Below the pieces are notes generated by a model, which was not told where the DNA came from, made no database searches, and worked only from the letters and a program-made list of their open reading frames with translations. A stretch of 64,000 bases of DNA. It comes from Mesorhizobium sp. M1D.F.Ca.ET.043.01.1.1 (GTDB lineage: Bacteria > Pseudomonadota > Alphaproteobacteria > Rhizobiales > Rhizobiaceae). Position 1 is the stretch's first letter; each line of letters opens with the position of its first letter. The position numbers and the translations under genes are program-made. The DNA lies in the NCBI RefSeq assembly GCF_003952385.1, contig NZ_CP034444.1, positions 186,001-250,000 of the forward strand. The letters are read 5' to 3'. This document shows, piece after piece, positions 29,967 through 37,020 of this stretch.

Positions 29967-31010
29967 TCAGTCGGACGCGCGGTCGGGAATTTTGGTTCCC
30001 GTTTCGAGCTTGCGGATGGCGCTTTCCCCGAGCGCAGGGTCGCGGTTGAGGTAGTTTGAATCGAGAATTGCATGCACGTCACGCAGACTGTGCCCGGTTA
30101 TTGTTGCGATCTCGGGCACAGAAGCCTGGACGAGTGCCAGGCGCGTTACCGCAGTTCCACGGAGATCGTTGAACGTGACACCGGTCACGCCAGCGGAAGC
30201 GCAGGCCTTGCGCCATGAAGAGCGAAAACCATCAGCCGTCCATGGCACGCCGTCGCTGTTGAGCAATATCTGCCCAACCTTGCCGCGCGTCGTCTCGAGC
30301 ATTGACTTCAGTGGTGCGCCAACCGGTATCACAACCCGCCGTCCCGTCTTGGATTGCTGCAGGCGGAGGACCTTGCCGTCATATTGCTGCCAGGTCAGGC
30401 GCAACAGGTCACCTTGACGCTGGCCCGTCCACAAGGCCAGCATGAGCGCAAGATGAAGGTGCGCAGGCGCACTGGCATAGAATGCAGCCTCGTCTGCAGC
30501 GCTCCAGATATTCGCGGAACGAGAACCGCGATATAGGCGACCGCCCTTCTCACATGGATTGGCCGATACAAGACCGCGACCGTGCGCCCAGGAGAGAACT
30601 CGGGCCAGCACCTGCCAGCCATAATCAGCCTGCCGGCGAGACCTTTTCGCGCGCTCGTCGCGCCATTCCATAAAGATGCCGCGCGTGCGGCGGTCGCTCA
30701 TGCCCGACAATGGAAAGTCGCCGAACTTCTTTTCGATCATCTTAATCAATTTGACATAATCGGCCCGGGTGCGTGGCGCTAAGTCGTCCCAATCCGAGCT
30801 GAGTTGAAAGGCGTTCAGGACGGAAAGCAGGGCTCCTTGGCGAGGGTATATCTTGCGCGTGATTGCAGCATTGTATGCTGCCATGAATTCGGCGTCTCCC
30901 GGCTTGCCCGGCAGCCTAGGTCCACCTTTCCACGCCCAGTAGTAAGTAACGACGCTACCATTAGCGAGCGTCTTGGTGCGGCTGTTCAGTCCCTTAAGAC
31001 GAACGCGCAT
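29967..31010 (-). CDS. Tyrosine-type site-specific integrase
   Basis: A 347-residue phage-type integrase expected to insert and excise the element at tRNA-Gln. The core-binding domain is at about residues 60-150. The catalytic domain has Arg198 (WTGQRQGD), Lys221 (QQSKTGRRV), Arg284 (NDLRGTAVT), His307 (TGHSLRD) and Tyr320 (DSNYLNRD). The box II histidine position is Asn281, a tolerated variation in this family. The coding end faces the tRNA. The start overlaps the preceding small gene by 17 bp, so the two are translated together. All catalytic residues suggest it is active. Confidence 0.92.
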   Translation of the reverse strand: MRVRLKGLNSRTKTLANGSVVTYYWAWKGGPRLPGKPGDAEFMAAYNAAITRKIYPRQGALLSVLNAFQLSSDWDDLAPRTRADYVKLIKMIEKKFGDFPLSGMSDRRTRGIFMEWRDERAKRSRRQADYGWQVLARVLSWAHGRGLVSANPCEKGGRLYRGSRSANIWSAADEAAFYASAPAHLHLALMLALWTGQRQGDLLRLTWQQYDGKVLRLQQSKTGRRVVIPVGAPLKSMLETTRGKVGQILLNSDGVPWTADGFRSSWRKACASAGVTGVTFNDLRGTAVTRLALVQASVPEIATITGHSLRDVHAILDSNYLNRDPALGESAIRKLETGTKIPDRASD

Positions 31011-31191
31011 GGTTCTTCATCCACTTGTCGACGGCATTTTCCGGCTCGCTCGTCTTTTCGGCGGCGATGACAACGATCCTTCCGGTAACCGGATCGATTT
31101 CGACCCTGCCTGGCTCCATGTTTCCTTTGCGCGCACCTTTGATGGCGCGTGCAACATCAGAGACTTTGAAGGAGACAGGAGTACCGGCCAT
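30994..31191 (-). CDS. Small protein preceding the integrase
   Basis: A 65-residue basic protein (start AGTPVSFKVSDVARAIKGAR). The central EPGRVEIDPVTGRIVVI resembles a short beta hairpin. It lies between the MerR-like regulator (7 bp upstream) and the integrase (17-bp overlap), so it is in the same operon. Small proteins of this kind commonly accompany integrases in rhizobial islands and could be an excision factor, but no motif proves this. Confidence 0.7.
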   Translation of the reverse strand: MAGTPVSFKVSDVARAIKGARKGNMEPGRVEIDPVTGRIVVIAAEKTSEPENAVDKWMKNHARSS

Positions 31192-31198
31192 AGTCCGC

Positions 31199-31750
31199 TT
31201 ATCCTTCCTCCGACGCAGTAATGCCTAGCTTGTCAAGCACATGGTCAACAATCGCGCGAACATTCAAGAATGTAGCCACGCCCTTGTTGTTCTTCATGGT
31301 ATCGCTGAGCGTGGCCTGACCGGAGCCTGCATGAAAGTAAGTTATGCGCGTAGGCCCAGCATCCCTTGCGGCGACGACAGTACCCTCCCCTTCCATCAAC
31401 ATTATCTTCGTCTCAGGCGGGGTCTCTTCGCTAAAGCTGAACCCGACGATCTCGTCGCCACGATCGTCCTCATCGAGCATTCTACCGACATATAGCTCGA
31501 GACCGAACAGCAGATCCTTGCCTTGGACGAACGCAACTGCGTCGTCGGCCCCCAACCCGTGGCGCGTCAGAACGACGACTAATCGCACCATGCAAATGTC
31601 AAGTATCGAAAAATGATTGACGGTTCTGCCGCCCCACAACTCAGGGAACAAACCGTTTCGGCGGCGCCAAGCCCGAAAGGTCACGTCCTTACACCCTGCT
31701 GCTTCGCAGACTTTGGCAGCGGGGAAGACTCGGTCTGTGGCGTATATCAT
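31199..31750 (-). CDS. MerR-like regulator of the integrase operon
   Basis: A 183-residue DNA-binding protein. The N-terminus (FPAAKVCEAAGCKDVTFRAW, then RRRNGLFPE) has the shape of a MerR-type helix-turn-helix with wing. The rest has no cysteine set for metals and no known ligand domain. It heads the regulator-small protein-integrase operon. Two inverted repeats of the form gctac-n4-gtagc lie immediately before the ATG at 31750, suggesting self-repression that would also hold the integrase silent. Confidence 0.7.
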   Translation of the reverse strand: MIYATDRVFPAAKVCEAAGCKDVTFRAWRRRNGLFPELWGGRTVNHFSILDICMVRLVVVLTRHGLGADDAVAFVQGKDLLFGLELYVGRMLDEDDRGDEIVGFSFSEETPPETKIMLMEGEGTVVAARDAGPTRITYFHAGSGQATLSDTMKNNKGVATFLNVRAIVDHVLDKLGITASEEG

Positions 31751-31792
31751 GCTACGACTGTAGCACGACCACCGTGACGCTACAAGCGTAGC
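31751..31792. promoter_or_regulatory. Tandem operator gctac-n4-gtagc x2 before the MerR-like gene
   Basis: gctacgactgtagc at 31751-31764 and gctacaagcgtagc at 31779-31792 are two perfect 5-bp inverted repeats with 4-bp spacers, spaced 28 bp start to start. The first abuts the start codon. The arms are identical in both copies, strongly suggesting a dimeric regulator site. Confidence 0.7.
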
Positions 31793-32032
31793 GCGTTCGC
31801 TTTCGATTGCTGTGGGACCCGCTCGCCGCCGGCGGCGTCGACATGTTGAGGCAATGTTGGCTTAGCTTGAGCGGTAGCGCGCGCCAAGCGTGCCTGCGAG
31901 TCGGAGAATTGTCAGCGATTATGTCACCGAAATTTGTGTCGGCTTCGTCTCCAACCCCGCGGTGGCCCGGCGACAGCTCACTGCAGCAAGGATCTATTTT
32001 GCCTCCACGTAGGCCCCACATCGCATTTGTGG

Positions 32033-32263
32033 GTGCGCCAAGCCCAAGCCATCAACCAGGCGAACCAGTACATTCTCATGGAAGTCGTTCGCGACCTTGC
32101 CAGCGCCAAGCAGGATCCTGAGCGCTATCTCTCGGACATGTTCGAGCGGATCAGCGCAAGAGCTGATCGAGGGCCAATCGAAAAAGAGGCCCATCCGGTC
32201 AATTTGGAATTCCGCAACACCATCTCGATGTTCTTCGCCAAGGCGCGCCACAAGCTGGCATAG
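32033..32263 (+). CDS. Small protein of unknown function
   Basis: About 76 residues, charged and probably helical (EVVRDLASAKQDPERYLSDM, then FERISARADRGPIEKEAHPV). The start is uncertain: a GTG at 32033 or an ATG at 32078. The region upstream (31793-32032) shows no clear gene, so this may be the tail of an eroded one. No family is recognised. Confidence 0.4.
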   Translation: MRQAQAINQANQYILMEVVRDLASAKQDPERYLSDMFERISARADRGPIEKEAHPVNLEFRNTISMFFAKARHKLA

Positions 32264-32340
32264 AACGACGGCGGGAGCTTGTTTCGGTGCTCTTCCCGTG
32301 AAACATACCGGAGAGGGTCAAAGCGGGGGCGCTAAACCAA

Positions 32341-33036
32341 ATGGATGTTTTTGGGCGACTAAGCGACTACGACGTTTTTGCTTATCTGCCGCAAGGCTTT
32401 TTCGTCCTGGCGGCGGCCGACTTCTTCTTCGGCACCAGCTTTGTCATCCATGCCAACTGGGACGTTTCCACCGGCGTCTTCGTTCTGTTTCTCTCCTACG
32501 CAGCCGGCCACCTGGTGGCCGGGCCCGCCTCGCGACTGCTCGAGGCCGGGATTGTTCACGACATGCTTAAGCCGCCGTCGGTTCACCTTTTGCTGGCCGA
32601 GCCTTCGGCCTCGCAACTGTCCCAATTTCTGCTCCCATCCTATTTCTCCCCCTTGTCACGGACAATGAGGGCTCGTGTTCAAACAGCGCTGGAGAAAGCA
32701 GGGTCGGATCTGCGAGGTGATGAAGCCTACTGGGTGGCCTATTCGGTGGCCAAGCGAGACGAACACGCAAAGCCGAGGCTTGCGAACTTTCTGAACGTCT
32801 ATGGCTTTTGCCGCAATCTGTCTTTTATCGCCGCGGTCACAGCCGAGCTGCTTTTCGTCCAGGCATGGGTGGCGCCGCGACTGGACACCTTCGGCAGCGC
32901 CGCCCACGAATTTGCGGCAGCCGTGGGCTTCGCCCTTATTTCATTTCAACTTTTCAAGCGCTATCTGAAATTCTATCGACTCTACAGCATCGAAGTCTTC
33001 GTGACCTTTGCGACTTCGCAGGCTGGGGAAAAGTGA
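32341..33036 (+). CDS. Membrane protein of unknown function in island cargo
   Basis: 231 residues. Two N-terminal helices (AYLPQGFFVLAAADFFFG; GVFVLFLSYAAGHLVAG) and two C-terminal helices (LSFIAAVTAELLFVQAWVA; EFAAAVGFALISFQLF) surround a cytoplasmic region of about 80 residues rich in charged residues (SRTMRARVQTALEKAGSDLR). No family is recognised. It is followed after about 100 bp of comparatively AT-rich DNA by a metallo-beta-lactamase-fold gene on the same strand. It could anchor a cytoplasmic effector at the membrane, but that is speculation from context. Confidence 0.7.
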   Translation: MDVFGRLSDYDVFAYLPQGFFVLAAADFFFGTSFVIHANWDVSTGVFVLFLSYAAGHLVAGPASRLLEAGIVHDMLKPPSVHLLLAEPSASQLSQFLLPSYFSPLSRTMRARVQTALEKAGSDLRGDEAYWVAYSVAKRDEHAKPRLANFLNVYGFCRNLSFIAAVTAELLFVQAWVAPRLDTFGSAAHEFAAAVGFALISFQLFKRYLKFYRLYSIEVFVTFATSQAGEK

Positions 33037-33134
33037 AAAAACTCAGTGGGAAACTAGGCGCTGTGACTTATCCGGCCTTGCTTTTTTAACGTTACGGCAA
33101 AATCTGACGCGACGCAAAATTCGGGCTCATCAAT

Positions 33135-33950
33135 ATGCAATTGCAGATATTCGACGTCGAGCATGGGGCGTGTGCCCTTGCTACTTGCGACGACAACTCT
33201 CGGCTCATGATCGACTGCGGCCAGAACGGCCTCACGGGCTGGCGACCGGGCAACTATCTCTACGACCGCCAGATCTACAATCTCGATATGCTGGCGATCA
33301 CCAACTACGATGAAGACCACGTCGCCGGCCTGCCGAACCTCTTCGATCGAGGAATCGACATCCAATGGCTTTGGAGAAACAAATCGGTCACCTCGCAAAC
33401 CATCCGCAAGTTGAAAAGCGAGGATGGTATGGGCGCCGGGATCGCCAAGCTGGTGGACGTCATTGACAACGTCTTCACCGCCGGCACCGGCGGCTTGGCG
33501 ACGCCTCAGCCTTCATTCGCCGGAATGACCAGGAAGGTGTTCTATAACGACTATCCAGCTTTCGACGATGAAAACAATCTTAGCATGGTCGTGCACCTGA
33601 ACTGCCACGGTGTCGGCATGATGTTCCCCGGCGACCTTGAGCGGGCGGGCTGGCTAAAACTTCTGGAACAGGAGGATTTTCGGGAGGCGTTGAAGAATAC
33701 ACATGTGCTTGTCGCCTCACACCACGGCCGAGAGAATGGCTGTTGTGAAGAAATATTCCATTACTGCAAGCCGTACTATGTCGTGATTTCAGACAAGGGT
33801 TATATGTACGACACGCAAGAGACGATACCCTTCTACCGTCGTTTTACCCGCAGCGGCGCATTTCGGGGGGCGACAAGAAACGTTTTGACCACGCGAAAGG
33901 ATGGCATGATCACGTTTGCGTTCAACCATGGATCCTGGGGACCGTATTGA
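33135..33950 (+). CDS. Metallo-beta-lactamase-fold protein (ComEC/Rec2-type MBL domain)
   Basis: A 271-residue stand-alone MBL domain. It opens with the ComEC-type QIFDVEHGACALATC and MIDCGQNG. The metal motif is ITNYDEDHVAGLPNL, in which the usual HxHxDH reads NYDEDH, so the first two histidines are replaced by Asn and Asp while the final Asp-His pair stays. Later ligands are visible as MMFPGDLER and VASHHGREN. ComEC-type MBL domains are nucleases that degrade one DNA strand in competence; stand-alone versions occur in mobile cargo and putative defence loci. Substrate and metal content are unknown. Confidence 0.75.
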   Translation: MQLQIFDVEHGACALATCDDNSRLMIDCGQNGLTGWRPGNYLYDRQIYNLDMLAITNYDEDHVAGLPNLFDRGIDIQWLWRNKSVTSQTIRKLKSEDGMGAGIAKLVDVIDNVFTAGTGGLATPQPSFAGMTRKVFYNDYPAFDDENNLSMVVHLNCHGVGMMFPGDLERAGWLKLLEQEDFREALKNTHVLVASHHGRENGCCEEIFHYCKPYYVVISDKGYMYDTQETIPFYRRFTRSGAFRGATRNVLTTRKDGMITFAFNHGSWGPY

Positions 33951-33960
33951 GGGATTGCGC

Positions 33961-34119
33961 CTAGCCCGCAATCGCATGCCCAAGCGCGATACCCAGACCG
34001 ATGGCGAGGCCCGTGGCGAGACTGCCAAGCATCTGAAACAGGAAGGCGCTGGACCGCTCGCGCAGGCCCGGCTGCGGGGCTTTCAAAAGGCGCACCAGAT
34101 CGTCGAAAGCGGTTTCCAC
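33961..34119 (-). CDS. Possible small membrane protein
   Basis: A 52-codon frame with a GTG start at 34119 that ends in a clear hydrophobic helix (LGSLATGLAIGLGIALGHAIAG) after a charged half (FDDLVRLLKAPQPGLRERSS). It is antisense to its neighbours. The frame stays open further upstream without a standard start, so the true start is uncertain and it may be a remnant. There is no family and no strong ribosome site. Confidence 0.3.
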   Translation of the reverse strand: METAFDDLVRLLKAPQPGLRERSSAFLFQMLGSLATGLAIGLGIALGHAIAG

Positions 34120-34262
34120 GATCCGACAATATCGCGAACGGATTCCCGTGTGAATCTCCTCCGCGATGAACCCGGCCGAGACACGTTCATTGCCGTGTAA
34201 ACCGAAAAATTTGCCTAAAAAGCAGGTGCTTCCTAAATTTGTGGTTGGTTCGCAAAAGCACG

Positions 34263-34877
34263 ATGGGGACTTGTTTGGAAAAGCTTTACATCAACGAGCT
34301 TTCGATCGATCATCGGCCGAAAGGCATACCGTACGGCCCAGGCGTCCGCGACGACGGGACCGAAAACTTCGGCTTTAAAAATCTGAAGGGCGAGCTGCAT
34401 CGCCTGTCGGAAATTCCTGAGCTTGCCGAAGATCCGGCCCTTTTCGACCTGGTCAGCAAGATCAACAAACCGGAGACCGGACTGCTTACGATCGGTTGCG
34501 TCAGCGGGCCAGTGATAAAGGACGATCGCGGCTTTCACTTTTCAGGCTATGTCGAGTTTGCCTTCAACGATGCCGACAAGATCGCTGACGCGGCCCACTA
34601 TTTTCCTGTCTTCTTTCATTGGGACCGGGGTCTGGATGGCGACAAATTCAGCCAACGCGTGAGATTTGATTGGCGGCTTAAGCCTGCCCACTTCGCCGAT
34701 GCCAATGTCGGCGGCTTCACCGCGATCATTGTGATCAACACGGCGTTTCTCGAAACGGAGGCCGCCGCCCGCATCGCATGGAACACCGCCTTGGACTGGC
34801 TTGGCGATTATCTCGCGTCCGTACCCGACGAGGCCGCCCCCGGTCGGCGGCTCTACCCGCGCGAGCGCAAAGAATGA
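34263..34877 (+). CDS. Protein of unknown function, first gene of HEPN operon
   Basis: A 204-residue soluble protein with mixed alpha/beta composition. Conserved-looking blocks are RPKGIPYGPGVRDDGTENFG and FHFSGYVEFAFNDADKIADA. There are no membrane segments or known catalytic motifs. The ATG at 34263 was preferred to an in-frame start at 34239. Its stop overlaps the next start (ATGA at 34874-34877), so it is translationally coupled to the HEPN gene behind it. The linkage suggests a partner, inhibitor or sensor for the HEPN proteins; this is inference. Confidence 0.65.
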   Translation: MGTCLEKLYINELSIDHRPKGIPYGPGVRDDGTENFGFKNLKGELHRLSEIPELAEDPALFDLVSKINKPETGLLTIGCVSGPVIKDDRGFHFSGYVEFAFNDADKIADAAHYFPVFFHWDRGLDGDKFSQRVRFDWRLKPAHFADANVGGFTAIIVINTAFLETEAAARIAWNTALDWLGDYLASVPDEAAPGRRLYPRERKE

Positions 34878-35635
34878 AGCTCTGGTTGCCTTGCTCACAC
34901 TGCGTAGACGCGGCCACAGCGCCTTTGATCGCGGGGCCGGCGACGCTCAAGGATTCTGGCCTGGCGATCGTCGATTGCCCTAAAGGGCATCAATCAGCAG
35001 TGATGTTCGACGAGCGGAAATACTGGGTCCTGCTCATGTCGGCGTGCAACGCCTACTGCGACGGGCACTTCAGGGAGAGCGTCTCCAGCATGGCCGCGGC
35101 CATCGAGCGCGCCTATGAATTTTACGTTCGCTGTTCCATGCATTCGAAAGGCTTGTCGCTCGACCAGGTCGAAGAATTCTGGAAGCCGCTTTCCCACATG
35201 TCGGAACGGCAGTTCGGCGCTTTTTGCGCGCTCTACTATCTCGACACGAAATCTCGGTTCGAGATGCCCGGCAAACAGATCGAATTCAGGAACCGGGTCA
35301 TCCATCAAGGCTACCTTCCTTCTGAGGCGGAGCTGCTGGAATATGGAAGGTTCGCCTTCAATGTTTTGCGATCGCTTACAAAAACAGTTGATGGCTTCGG
35401 CCGGCAATTCGTGAGGAGCGTGCAGGACCTATATCTCGCAAAGCAGAAAAGCGAAATTCCGGACGGCATGCCGTACTTGACCTTTAACGGGTTTCAGGTG
35501 CGCGTTGATCAAGAAAATAACGCAACCCCCGTCGAAAGCTTCGAAGAGTTCGTCGTTTCATTTGTGAATGGTCAAAATTGGATGGAAGGTTGGGCCCCAC
35601 CAAAAGGAGGCAGCCAGGATACTGCGAGCGCATGA
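34874..35635 (+). CDS. HEPN-motif protein with N-terminal zinc-ribbon-like motif
   Basis: 253 residues. The N-terminus has Cys7-x2-Cys10 and Cys35-x3-His39 (LPCSHC and DCPKGH), a plausible metal-binding ribbon. Residues about 48-170 are helical. At 139-144 they contain RNRVIH, an R-x4-H motif with the adjacent polar residue typical of catalytic HEPN ribonucleases, followed by the expected helix (EAELLEYGRFAFNVLRSL). HEPN RNases serve as toxins and abortive-infection effectors. The ATG overlaps the upstream stop by 4 bp and the stop abuts the next gene at 35636, so this is the middle gene of a tight operon. The fold is inferred by motif only. Confidence 0.7.
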   Translation: MKLWLPCSHCVDAATAPLIAGPATLKDSGLAIVDCPKGHQSAVMFDERKYWVLLMSACNAYCDGHFRESVSSMAAAIERAYEFYVRCSMHSKGLSLDQVEEFWKPLSHMSERQFGAFCALYYLDTKSRFEMPGKQIEFRNRVIHQGYLPSEAELLEYGRFAFNVLRSLTKTVDGFGRQFVRSVQDLYLAKQKSEIPDGMPYLTFNGFQVRVDQENNATPVESFEEFVVSFVNGQNWMEGWAPPKGGSQDTASA

Positions 35636-36652
35636 ATGATGGATCACACGCCAAAGCCCCTGAACACTCTCCAAGACCTTCACGACGAACTCTCCGCCCT
35701 TGACGACGAGATGCGCAAGAACGGCGTGCCGCCACACGCCAGGATGTTTCGCGCCTGGCGCGATTTCTGCCTTCGGCGAGGCCTGGCACTGAACTTCCGG
35801 CCGACAATAGAAGATCCCAGTCCCGACGATCTCAGCCTCGGAGCATTGACAGCGCACATCTCCAATTGGTTCAAGCAGCGCTATGATACCCGATCTCGCA
35901 TCGTCTATAGCCCTTCGATCGGTGTTATCGACATCGACGGCGATCGGCTCCGCATGTCGGTGCCCATGATCCAGGCCGGACAGGTCGACGTCGAGATCAA
36001 CCCTGCACGCCTTGGATATCGCTATCGGCGAATCGCCCGCTCTCCACGGTCATTGAAGGACAACCTTCTCAATCTGCTCGACGGCATGACCCAGCAATAC
36101 GCGAACAGCCTTCCGCCGAGTGCCTATGCCGCAGTGGCAGAACAGGCCGCGCTGATCATATCGGTCTACAACGAGATGAGCGCCCGCCTCGCCAACACCC
36201 TGGTCAAGGAAGCTGCGGTCGACCTCGATAGCGGCGCCCTCGCCCTGATGGACGGCGTATCTCAAGGCCACGCTCGATGGTCCTTCCTTCAGGCCGCCGA
36301 AAAATCAATCAAAGCTTTGCTGCAGTTCGACGGGGTGCCGTATGACAAATATTTCAAGGCAGGCCACAATCTTTACAAACTGCAGGAGCTGTCAACGAAG
36401 CTAAAGGGCAGCAAGGTGATGACCAGCGCAGTCATCGACGCCGTACTGTGCGAAGCTAAGGTTCGCTACGGCGAAATTCCGTCGTCTCCAACCGAGGCGA
36501 TGGCCGCTTATAGGAACTCGCTTCTCATAATTCGTGAAGCGCTGAAGGGTATCGCGACACAACGCAGATTCGGCGCCGCAATCTATCCGGGCCCATTCCC
36601 GGACGGACATTTCGACGCGATCGCCGACTGCGTCCCGCCAGGCAAGCCCTGA
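35636..36652 (+). CDS. Protein with C-terminal HEPN-like domain
   Basis: 338 residues. The first 140 residues are basic and of unknown fold. About 215-308 read like a classical HEPN four-helix domain: LQAAEKSIKALLQFDGVPY, then KAGHNLYKLQEL, then AKVRYGEIPSSPTEAMAAY and RNSLLIIREALKG. The AEKSIKALL...GHNL..L pattern is the core signature of the HEPN family that partners nucleotidyltransferases or other effectors. No R-x4-H motif is obvious in it, so it may be a non-catalytic partner of the upstream HEPN protein. It begins at the base after the upstream stop. After it the DNA changes abruptly to a transporter remnant. Confidence 0.7.
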   Translation: MMDHTPKPLNTLQDLHDELSALDDEMRKNGVPPHARMFRAWRDFCLRRGLALNFRPTIEDPSPDDLSLGALTAHISNWFKQRYDTRSRIVYSPSIGVIDIDGDRLRMSVPMIQAGQVDVEINPARLGYRYRRIARSPRSLKDNLLNLLDGMTQQYANSLPPSAYAAVAEQAALIISVYNEMSARLANTLVKEAAVDLDSGALALMDGVSQGHARWSFLQAAEKSIKALLQFDGVPYDKYFKAGHNLYKLQELSTKLKGSKVMTSAVIDAVLCEAKVRYGEIPSSPTEAMAAYRNSLLIIREALKGIATQRRFGAAIYPGPFPDGHFDAIADCVPPGKP

Positions 36653-36660
36653 CGGCAGCG

Positions 36661-37020
36661 GTGAACTCACTGGTCGAACAGGTCGCGCTCGCCGCCAGGG
36701 CGACGCTCGGGGCGATCCGCGACCGGGTTGTCGATGCGGTCGGAGCGCGTCGGGTCCTTCAGGTGGGCGGGCTGGTCGCTGCACTTGGCTTCGGTACGAC
36801 CTTGGCGTTTGCCTCGCAAACGCTGGCCCTTTGCGGTTTCATGCTGGTTGGTTTCGGCGCCGCAAACATTATCCCGCTGATGTTCAAGGCCGCTGGCATG
36901 CAGACGTTGATGCCCGCCAATATGGCGGTCGCCGCTGTTACCACACACTTTCCTATGGAGGCTATTTGATTGGACCGGCACTGATTGGGCTCATAGCACA
37001 TCTCTTGGACCTACGCTCTG
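36661..37020 (+). pseudogene. MFS transporter remnant (C-terminal half, frameshifted)
   Basis: DRVVDAVGARRVLQVGGLVA and NIIPLMFKAAGMQTLMPANM are unmistakable second-half sequence of a YbjJ-like major facilitator. The N-terminal half is absent. At about 36945 the frame breaks: the protein should continue AVTT-LSYGGYLIGPALIGLI, but the second part is in another frame because of an extra CA in a CACACA run. The fragment ends near 37015, where it is joined to sensor-kinase sequence. It is clearly non-functional as a transporter. Confidence 0.8.
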
